49,884 bases of DNA. It comes from Chloroflexota bacterium (GTDB lineage Bacteria; Chloroflexota; Anaerolineae; Anaerolineales; Villigracilaceae). The notes below the pieces were generated by a model. That model was not told the origin of the DNA and ran no database searches. It saw nothing but the letters and a program-made list of their open reading frames with translations. Positions 42,737-49,884 of the stretch are shown one piece after another. The translations under genes were made by a program, and so were the position numbers. Location of the stretch: assembly GCA_005778035.1 (NCBI GenBank), contig SXKT01000074.1, positions 1 to 49,884 of the forward strand, given 5' to 3'. The stretch's first letter is position 1. Each line of letters begins with the position of its first letter.

Positions 42737-43108
42737 TCATTCACCTTTCAGCGCGACAAATTTCCCCTGATCGTCCGCTTCCAAATCTGCGACTCCGATG
42801 ATCGCATCCATATTCAAAGGGCCGTACAAATGCGGAAACTGCTCGTTGAGGGGGATCTCAGCATGGGCATTTCCATCCGGATGGGCAGCGGATTCAAATT
42901 TGAGGGGCGCCCTCAATTTATCCGTGTCGATCATCAAACAAACCAGATCTGCCGCGTTTCGATAAAACAGGTTCGCGACCACCAAGACCTGATGTCGCTG
43001 TGATAAGTGGACAAAGCCCTCAGCCGTGAGCGAAGGTGGGTGATATTCTCCGGTTTGTTTCGCCTCGGAAAGTTGTTGGCCAGTGGTGATATGGTATAGC
43101 GTGCTCAA
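42737..43108 (-). CDS. DUF952 family protein
   Basis: A 123-residue cytosolic protein. The DUF952 pattern is clear: LYHITTGQQLSEAKQTGEY, SLTAEGFVHLSQ, VVANLFYRNAADLVCLMIDT and EQFPHLYGPLNMDAI. Structures of the family resemble ADP-ribosyltransferase folds, but activity is unproven. The TTG at 43108 overlaps the stop of the upstream gene (TTGA), seven bases after GAGG. Its stop lies next to the start of the downstream YYY gene. It is thus squeezed between two giant membrane genes. Confidence 0.85.
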   Translation of the reverse strand: MSTLYHITTGQQLSEAKQTGEYHPPSLTAEGFVHLSQRHQVLVVANLFYRNAADLVCLMIDTDKLRAPLKFESAAHPDGNAHAEIPLNEQFPHLYGPLNMDAIIGVADLEADDQGKFVALKGE

Positions 43109-46100
43109 TTTGCCACCTCGTAGATCGTCACGCCATCCTTTTGGTAAACGCTGCGCCAAAAAATGCCGTCGAATTGTTCGAACTTCGCGATTCCCTCTGG
43201 AGCGTATTGGATCTGCTCCAATTCACCCACAACGATATAGCGAACACTGTATTTGCGCAGGAAATTAACTGTGCTTTCGATCCGGTCCCCATTATAAAAA
43301 TTGTGAACATCCTCTACCCGGCTTGTCACCCATTCGCCCGGCAACAAAGCCCTTTGTTGGCGCTGATGCCAGTTCCAGCCAACCACACCCGGCAAACCAG
43401 TATAGATGGTGAACCGGTTTCCCCAGCGATACTCAACCGAGTTCGCCTCAACGATCACTGGCGATCCGGTAATGTTTTCCTGCATCCATTTGATCGCATG
43501 GTAATCTTTGGACAAGGCCATCTCTTGCTGATCCCAAAACGTGGCGTATGCCATATATTGCATCGAATCAAATGTAAAAGGTATACCTTGCGCCATTCTG
43601 TCACGCACTTTGTCGAACGATGCCGTGATGGTATACAATAACGCGCCAGCCAGTAATGCCATGCCAACCATCTCAAACACCATTGTGCGAAGGCGGCCCC
43701 AATCTTCCCGGTATTTGATCATTTGCGCAAGCGCGTATGCGGCGGTTATGGCAAACAGGGTCCAAACTTGTAAATAGAACTTGAAAACGGTATTCATGCG
43801 GCCGATATCGCCGGATAAAACAATGACCTCAACCATCGATGTGAGAACCAAACCTGTACCAAACATAAACAGCACAATCCTGTTTTCATCCGTCTGGCCA
43901 GGCTGAAGGATCAGTAACAACGCCCACAATGCCAGCGGGAACACAAACCATGCAATGGGTACATTCAACCCAAACTGAATGCCAGCGATCATCACAACCA
44001 CAGTGATCACTCCCCAGATGATCAATGTTTTGTATGGCCTCAAATATGCCAATGCCGAAACTGGAGTTCGCGCCATCCATTGGCGGGTTTCCCAGGACAT
44101 CCACATAAGGATGGTGAAAAGGAACAGACCCCAATGGGTCAAATAAGACCAGATCGGAGTTTTTTCATTCTGCCACATTTCCACTTTGCCATAGGCCATG
44201 CCATACCAATAACTAAAGGGCTGAAAGAATACCTGCGAAGCGGCAAGCAACACAACCAGGCTAACAACCCAATTGATCGCCGGCCGAAGCCTTGCCGGCA
44301 CCAAACCGTGCCGAATGATCTGCAGCGATGTGTTGGAAAGGCTAACGAACGAAACCACGATCGCCGCGAGCAATAAATAGGTCGGATGATCCCACGTATT
44401 GGTCGGGCGCAAGGATCCGATGACCAAGCCACCGAACAACAATGAAACAAGCCATCTTGTGGTAGAACCCTCATCCTTCATTCGCAACATGGAGATGACC
44501 CACACGATCACCAACAAGGTGATCGGCAGGGCGATCATATGGGCGTGCAGGTCACTATATAAAAATGTGAACAATGGGAATTCCGTGATCGCAAGGTCCC
44601 CTTGTGGCATTACCCGGCTGGGAGCCCACATGTAATCTCCCCAGCTAATGGGTAATTGTTCACCGCCCAACAATTTGCCAAACCCCTGCAACGCCCAAGA
44701 CCAGCGTTGAAGTACGGGGGTGGCAATAGAATCGACCAACTCGTTTGAAACCATCATTTTTTGCAGCGAGCGGTAGATCAGCTGAACTGTCCCCAGGTTG
44801 CCCAACAAAACCAAGCCCCCGGCCCCGGCAATTGCGCCAATCACTTGCCGATAATCCCATCCAGAATCTTCGTTTTTAGTCAGGTTCCACACCGCCGAAA
44901 AACCACCCATGCCAAGCATCGCGAACAAACTCGGCAGAACGTAATTGTAGGCAACAGAAGGAGTGATACCCAGCAATTTGATTGGAGTGCCTACCAGTAC
45001 AAACCCCCAATAGTAATAATTAATGTAACCGCCTGCATACCAAGGATCGTAGGGAGGGAAGGTTGTGCTTTTAAGTACCGCGTTGAGGTATGAAAAATCC
45101 ATTGGCCGCTCGCCACCCCTTGCCGGATGCCACAGATCTGGGTTGCCCAGGCGAATCAGCAGGTCGAACAGGAACAGGACAAAAAACACCAATTCTGTCA
45201 GGCCAATTTTTTTCAGGTTGCGTTTTACAAAATCAACCATTGCCTCTCTCTGAGCCCAAAAGGCAATGCCGCCTGCCGTTATGAACAAAGCCAACCAAAC
45301 CGCCAATACCGGCCTGGTATAAGGGATCGGAGTAACAGAACTGGCCAACCATGCGCCATATGCAAATAACAACATACCCGCCAAACGGGCAACCGGGTAA
45401 GCCTTATCGGACAGGCTGCGGAAGATATAAAACAGGAATGGGAACGCCGACAAACCAAGCAAAAAGATGAAGCCATACCAAACCGCCAAACCCAGCCACG
45501 GATTTGCATTCAAAGGTGAACTTGGTGGATATAACTCGGCCCAGGTTCCTCCATCAATATTTGCATTGGCCTTTTCCGGGGTTTGCAACAGGTCCAAAGT
45601 AATACGTGGAGCGTTTCTTGGCGTTACGTGAATGACCTTGCTTAGGTCTACACTGCCGAGAATATCAGCCACCTTCTGTGAGTCATAATTGGCGCTTTTT
45701 TTAAAGATCAACACCTTGGTGGCATCGTATACGGTAAAAGATTCATCGGCAAATTGGGTGTTAAACTCGTGGCCAAAAATCCGCGGGTAAGCGGTGAACG
45801 TCGCCACCAACTCATAACCCAGATTGCCTGTAAACATATTCGGTGTCGCCACGTTATAACACCACAGCACTTCTTTTTCCGGGGGGCAGCCGATCAATTG
45901 CTGGTAATACGTTGTTGTCAGCGGGTACCGCTCTGGTACCCGTGTTGTAGTCGCCCATTGACGGTTCGAGGAGATCACCAGAAAATCTCCCGCATCCAGG
46001 TTGGATTGGAATCGGGTGAGTTTGTCGGTATTGTCGTCCCAATACATTTCAAAGTTCAAGTCTGGCAGGTATAGCCCGCCAAATGGGTCATAGCCATCCA

Positions 46101-48009
46101 TTCGTAAGGGCAAGCCGTCATCCCAGGAAGATTCTTGAACGACAGCCGATCCCATCAGGGTTACGTTGCCAAGGCTCGAAATTCGCAAGATATATGGCTG
46201 GCCGCCCTGCACCCCAACCGGCGTCTTCAGCTTGGCTACTGCCTGTTTGGTTATTTCTTTGGCAAGCACCACCTTTCCGCTACCAATGGCCGGCCGGTCC
46301 GGAAAGCCATCCTGGGAAAAAACTTCAACCAATACCTCTGTCCCTGGGTTGCGATCCAGGTCTTCAATCGTAGCGAAAAATACTTCTGAAAGTGAGCCAC
46401 TTATGTTAGGAACAAAGACCACCTCGTACGAAAAACCTGGGTTGATCGGGTAGCCGTGCTGATATGGCAAGAGTTGAACCTGCATGCCTGAAATCTCATT
46501 ATTGATCCTCAGGTTGATCGGTCCAGGCACATTCTGGAATATCCAGCGTGTCGCCTGCACGCGGCTATGATCTACGGTGTAGATACGGGTGAAAGCAAAC
46601 GCCCAAAAAAAAGTGAGCACCAAAACAATGGCACCTGCAGACCAAAATACAACCTTGGACACGGCAGGCTTGAGAAAAGGCAGTTTGGGGTTATTAAATA
46701 CAAACCATGCCGCAATGATCGCAACAAGGGGGTAAATCGGCAATTGGTAGCGCATGTTTGGGTTCCATTGAATGGATTGCCAAATAAAATAAAACGCTAC
46801 CCACCCCCAAAGGAATAATGATCGGTTGCGTTTGCCTTTTATAGCCTCCCAGCCCATCCACATTGTGGCGGTCGCCCACAATATTCCCAATGGCCACCCC
46901 AACCCCCAATGAAGCATGTTTTCGCCTGAATACAACGAGCTGCGGCGTGTCCATTGCAAGGCAGGTGGAAAATCCACATCACCGCTTGCCTGTGCCCGCT
47001 GGGCAGAGATGGCTTCCGTCCATAATGGGTTTAGCGAAAAATTGAAAAAGCTGGGTCCTTTAAACGCGTACGGCATGAATACCCGAAATGCCAAAATTGA
47101 AATTAACCCACCAAGCACCAGTAAGAAAGCGATGGTCTCATAATTGAAAGTCGGCTTGTCGGCCAGGACATCGCTATTCTCGTGGTCATCCCCATCGTGC
47201 AAACGGAATTTCCGGATCGCGATTGCTGCGGGAAGCAGGACAGCCAAAGGGGCGGCGTTGATCTTGCACGCTACTGCAGCCCCAAAAGCCAATCCAAACC
47301 AAATGGTATTCCTAAAAGCAGTTCTCCGCGTAATTTCCAATATCCCATCAACCGAAATTTTCTTCTCTCCGCCGAACACAACACCAACATCGAACGGATC
47401 TTCCCGATCGAAGATGATCTCTACCGCGAAGTACACCGCCAGCAGCATAAAAAAGTTCGCAAACATATCCACTGTGAAGAAATGTGACTGCTGGATCTGC
47501 ATGACCGCCAATGAAGAGAAAGCCATTGCCAACAGCCCAACCTTGGTGGAATAAAACCGCCGCCCGATCAGAAAAACCAGCACCATCGAGCCCAGGTCCG
47601 AGATCGCCGATAGAACCCTTCCCAGGAGTACCACTTCATCGTAACCAGCCCAATTTTCTATGCCAGCGAATGCAGCCAGCCATTCAGGCAAACCTTCCAG
47701 GGTCCGCAGATAGGGTGTTATTTGGTTGAGCCATTCTGCCAAATAACGCACAACAACGATCGGCAGATCACCATATACATAAAACCCATACCCCCGATTA
47801 TTAGGATTCAACGGGGATATCGCGGTATCAAAATATTCACCCAAATTTCTGGCAGGTTCCAATGCCGATACAACCATGGTCATAAATCGTTCGTCTGGAT
47901 GAAGATGTTGGCTTTGGTCCCAATTAACTCCGATCAGCCGAAAATATGCGGCGATCGAAAGAATTAATACGAATGCCAGGATGGTAAAAGGGGTTTTTAG
48001 TTTTTGCAT
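43105..48009 (-). CDS. Giant fusion of a PMT-type glycosyltransferase and a YYY/DUF2298 domain
   Basis: A 1,634-residue membrane protein. The N-terminal part (about 1-560) is a GT-C/PMT-like domain with the first-loop HPDERF acidic pair and about a dozen helices. A large extracytoplasmic region (about 560-850) follows. The C-terminal part (about 860-1634) is a YYY domain with YINYYYWGFVLVG, FPPYDPWYAGG and FTFLYSDLHAHM. Its end resembles the tail of the neighbouring 801-residue protein. It probably transfers sugars to surface molecules. The ATG has no clear Shine-Dalgarno. No internal stop or frame change is visible. Confidence 0.88.
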   Translation of the reverse strand: MQKLKTPFTILAFVLILSIAAYFRLIGVNWDQSQHLHPDERFMTMVVSALEPARNLGEYFDTAISPLNPNNRGYGFYVYGDLPIVVVRYLAEWLNQITPYLRTLEGLPEWLAAFAGIENWAGYDEVVLLGRVLSAISDLGSMVLVFLIGRRFYSTKVGLLAMAFSSLAVMQIQQSHFFTVDMFANFFMLLAVYFAVEIIFDREDPFDVGVVFGGEKKISVDGILEITRRTAFRNTIWFGLAFGAAVACKINAAPLAVLLPAAIAIRKFRLHDGDDHENSDVLADKPTFNYETIAFLLVLGGLISILAFRVFMPYAFKGPSFFNFSLNPLWTEAISAQRAQASGDVDFPPALQWTRRSSLYSGENMLHWGLGWPLGILWATATMWMGWEAIKGKRNRSLFLWGWVAFYFIWQSIQWNPNMRYQLPIYPLVAIIAAWFVFNNPKLPFLKPAVSKVVFWSAGAIVLVLTFFWAFAFTRIYTVDHSRVQATRWIFQNVPGPINLRINNEISGMQVQLLPYQHGYPINPGFSYEVVFVPNISGSLSEVFFATIEDLDRNPGTEVLVEVFSQDGFPDRPAIGSGKVVLAKEITKQAVAKLKTPVGVQGGQPYILRISSLGNVTLMGSAVVQESSWDDGLPLRMDGYDPFGGLYLPDLNFEMYWDDNTDKLTRFQSNLDAGDFLVISSNRQWATTTRVPERYPLTTTYYQQLIGCPPEKEVLWCYNVATPNMFTGNLGYELVATFTAYPRIFGHEFNTQFADESFTVYDATKVLIFKKSANYDSQKVADILGSVDLSKVIHVTPRNAPRITLDLLQTPEKANANIDGGTWAELYPPSSPLNANPWLGLAVWYGFIFLLGLSAFPFLFYIFRSLSDKAYPVARLAGMLLFAYGAWLASSVTPIPYTRPVLAVWLALFITAGGIAFWAQREAMVDFVKRNLKKIGLTELVFFVLFLFDLLIRLGNPDLWHPARGGERPMDFSYLNAVLKSTTFPPYDPWYAGGYINYYYWGFVLVGTPIKLLGITPSVAYNYVLPSLFAMLGMGGFSAVWNLTKNEDSGWDYRQVIGAIAGAGGLVLLGNLGTVQLIYRSLQKMMVSNELVDSIATPVLQRWSWALQGFGKLLGGEQLPISWGDYMWAPSRVMPQGDLAITEFPLFTFLYSDLHAHMIALPITLLVIVWVISMLRMKDEGSTTRWLVSLLFGGLVIGSLRPTNTWDHPTYLLLAAIVVSFVSLSNTSLQIIRHGLVPARLRPAINWVVSLVVLLAASQVFFQPFSYWYGMAYGKVEMWQNEKTPIWSYLTHWGLFLFTILMWMSWETRQWMARTPVSALAYLRPYKTLIIWGVITVVVMIAGIQFGLNVPIAWFVFPLALWALLLILQPGQTDENRIVLFMFGTGLVLTSMVEVIVLSGDIGRMNTVFKFYLQVWTLFAITAAYALAQMIKYREDWGRLRTMVFEMVGMALLAGALLYTITASFDKVRDRMAQGIPFTFDSMQYMAYATFWDQQEMALSKDYHAIKWMQENITGSPVIVEANSVEYRWGNRFTIYTGLPGVVGWNWHQRQQRALLPGEWVTSRVEDVHNFYNGDRIESTVNFLRKYSVRYIVVGELEQIQYAPEGIAKFEQFDGIFWRSVYQKDGVTIYEVAN

Positions 48010-48036
48010 GGTTTTTTCTTTTTTATGGATCGGATT

Positions 48037-49884
48037 TTAATTGTTTGAAACATTAAATATCAGGAAAGACTTACCCTCAATTTTGGACGAGAACCTGTTG
48101 AGCAATCCAGTTGGGTACAATTCTTTAAGGGCCAATTGGCTTTCTACATCCTGCTCATTAAGCAAGAACAGTTTGTTACCCCGAAGATCGATCGTCTCTC
48201 CCAATCGTTCTCGGGGAAGTGCGTAATCTTTTGTGGGGAAACCAGCCTGTATGCCAACCAGTCGAGTATCTGCCCAATGAGGCCATGGAACAACAAAAGC
48301 CAGGTTTGGGTCGTTGCCTGCCGCCACAAAATCAGCGATCACATTGCCCATATCAGAAGTGTTCCATGCGTTTTGGCGGAATTGGCTGGCAAATTGGTTA
48401 AAGACCAGGTCGTAGTTTTGCCAAGCAGAAAATATCAGCATTGCGGAGACGGCAATCGGCGCGACCATGGGTGACCACCGGCGTAAGCTACGATAGATCG
48501 TATCCAAAGCCAGCGCCGCGATCACCATCACCACGATGGCGGCCCCGCCGGTGCGATTAAGCGAAGGATTTTCAGAGGGAAATGCCAAAGACAAGGTCGA
48601 TGGCAAGACCAACACCGGGATCAACACGATCAAGTACAGGTCCATCCAATATCGGTGACGAATATAGCGGTTCGTGACCACCAATAGACCAAGCACAAAC
48701 AACACCGCAGTGACAATATCCAACGCTGGGCGGTAAGGTATGGAGTGAACCCAGGTATCCCCATTGTTATAGTTGAACATTTCAAAAGCATTAATGTTAT
48801 TCCTTAAAAATATCGTCAGGGCTGGCTCCTCCAATGCTTTTTCCACCCCCGAAATTCGCGTCATCGTCCGTTCCAATACAATATCAGGGTGGGTGAGCGT
48901 GTAGCTTAGGAGAGGTACAAAAACCAATACTGAGGCCAGTGTCAGGACCAGGAAATTAAATACTGCCGCAGACCGCCATTCCGCATTTTTTTTGTGCATC
49001 CAATAAATGATGATGCCTGCCAATAAGGCGAACGGAACAATTCTTGCAGGAGAATACCCATGCAACCCCAAACCAAGGAATATGCCCGATAAAATGAAAT
49101 CGTTGCGGTTATTCCTCTGCAATCCCTTTACCAAAAAATAGAGGGCGGGCGCCGCAAAAGCAGGGTACAACGGAAACCGCAAGCCAATGCGGCTGATGGT
49201 ATTTAGCCAATACGATACGGAGGCCAAAACCAATGCCATTACCCCCACCCGCCAACCTCCGACCATTTTGCCCAGCCCATAGATGAATGGCAGCGCGACC
49301 AGCCCGATCAACACCGTACCGGTCTTGAGGGCCATAAAAGTAAGGCCCATGTTCGCGATCACGGCCAAAAACGCTGTTACATAAAACTGTAGAAACTCGC
49401 GGCCGGTGTTACGTTCAAAGTAGGTGTAATAATTTCCCTGGGTTACGTTGAATACATCCAGCAACTTCTCTGCGTGGTCACTGAAAGGTTCCGCGGGAAC
49501 ATTTTGCAGGTTATAAAAACGGAAAAATAGCATCGTAAGTATCACGATCACCAACACAATTGCGCGCCTATTGATGCTTAGCCGCCATTGTTCCTGGCGA
49601 AGTACTTGATAAATTTTGTGAATCCAGCCATAGGATTTTTCATCCTGAACCCAAAATGCCCTGATAAAGAAGAAGATACTCATCCCCCATACGATGGTAT
49701 TCCAAAAAGTGAATACACCATCCAAAAATAGCAGGACCGCCAAAACAGCCAAGCCCATCGAGAGGAAAAAAGGCCGAAGGCCGAACATGCCTTGCTGGGG
49801 AACCTTTTGGTTGAGTTTTGGGGGAGCGATGGTCAACTCTTTTTTCCAAATGGAAAAAACCAAAAAGATCATCGCCAAAAATAA
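48037..49884 (-). CDS. GT-C-type membrane glycosyltransferase, 5' end beyond the window
   Basis: At least 613 residues with many membrane helices. It has PFSDHAEKLLDVFNVTQG, with an acidic residue in the first extracytoplasmic loop as in GT-C enzymes, and a C-terminal soluble domain (about 490-613) ending in FLIFNVSNN. The reading frame stays open to the window edge, and the visible TTG/ATG codons at 49878 and 49872 fall within a hydrophobic stretch, so the true start is probably further right. It heads, as far as visible, the surface-glycosylation string, 27 bases before the 1,634-residue gene. Confidence 0.8.
   Translation of the reverse strand, partial: LFLAMIFLVFSIWKKELTIAPPKLNQKVPQQGMFGLRPFFLSMGLAVLAVLLFLDGVFTFWNTIVWGMSIFFFIRAFWVQDEKSYGWIHKIYQVLRQEQWRLSINRRAIVLVIVILTMLFFRFYNLQNVPAEPFSDHAEKLLDVFNVTQGNYYTYFERNTGREFLQFYVTAFLAVIANMGLTFMALKTGTVLIGLVALPFIYGLGKMVGGWRVGVMALVLASVSYWLNTISRIGLRFPLYPAFAAPALYFLVKGLQRNNRNDFILSGIFLGLGLHGYSPARIVPFALLAGIIIYWMHKKNAEWRSAAVFNFLVLTLASVLVFVPLLSYTLTHPDIVLERTMTRISGVEKALEEPALTIFLRNNINAFEMFNYNNGDTWVHSIPYRPALDIVTAVLFVLGLLVVTNRYIRHRYWMDLYLIVLIPVLVLPSTLSLAFPSENPSLNRTGGAAIVVMVIAALALDTIYRSLRRWSPMVAPIAVSAMLIFSAWQNYDLVFNQFASQFRQNAWNTSDMGNVIADFVAAGNDPNLAFVVPWPHWADTRLVGIQAGFPTKDYALPRERLGETIDLRGNKLFLLNEQDVESQLALKELYPTGLLNRFSSKIEGKSFLIFNVSNN

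Noticed and set aside
1-49884. tRNA, rRNA, CRISPR arrays, insertion sequences, prophage genes
   Set aside because: I looked through the gaps and repeats by eye and saw no cloverleaf-like runs, regular repeat-spacer arrays, transposases or phage genes. Gaps are nearly all too short for such elements.

Overview
The window reads as a chromosomal segment of an anaerobic member of the Chloroflexota, most likely class Anaerolineae. The reasons are a pyruvate:ferredoxin oxidoreductase, Chloroflexota-type gene neighbours (large GT-C glycosyltransferases with the 'YYY'/DUF2298 membrane domain, Ser/Thr kinases fused to PQQ propellers, the small DUF6812-like protein beside a TadA ATPase) and moderate G+C. 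Assignment rests on protein character only. I see no rRNA, tRNA, CRISPR array, insertion sequence or prophage. Genes are tightly packed with many 4-base start/stop overlaps, and TTG or GTG starts are common.

Layout. 1-4552 (minus strand): 5' half of nifJ, a Nudix hydrolase, a LysM lipoprotein, a methyltransferase and a DinB-like protein, with two good terminators. 4671-7737 (plus): a four-gene operon of a protein usually labelled quinate 5-dehydrogenase, a MobA-like nucleotidyltransferase, a PAP2 phosphatase and an esterase, closed by a terminator. 7791-9261 (minus): metK under a complete SAM-I riboswitch with promoter, aptamer, antiterminator and terminator. 9319-10029: radC.

10094-16456 (plus): a phosphosignalling cassette. 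It holds a Ser/Thr kinase with a PQQ propeller, a PP2C phosphatase, a J-domain/vWA fusion, a zinc-ribbon FHA protein, an unrecognised small protein and an OmpR-type regulator, followed by a NarL-type regulator with its own promoter. This is the best candidate for an undescribed system. 16477-21365 (minus): an operon of a Het-C-like protein, yqeY, the c-di-AMP phosphodiesterase pgpH, ybeY, a DgkA-type lipid kinase and an endonuclease-IV-like TIM barrel. 21433-22679 (plus): a corrinoid adenosyltransferase and a DUF554 membrane protein. 22736-27522 (minus): a membrane thioredoxin, a lipase, a GNAT enzyme, a TadA/CpaF ATPase, a DUF6812-like protein and an OmpR-type regulator.

27779-35586 (minus): the conserved chromosome-maintenance block rpmH-rnpA-yidD-lipoprotein-yidC-jag-pfkB-parA-parB-amidohydrolase. 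A PQQ-propeller lipoprotein is inserted directly before yidC. dnaA is not next to rpmH; a large sensor histidine kinase and cmk lie there instead. 38612-49884 (minus): a surface-glycosylation cluster of four very large GT-C/YYY membrane proteins, with a DUF952 protein overlapping both of its neighbours.

Start codons were chosen from visible Shine-Dalgarno sequences, gene overlaps and remembered family starts. Promoters were judged by eye. No database search was possible.
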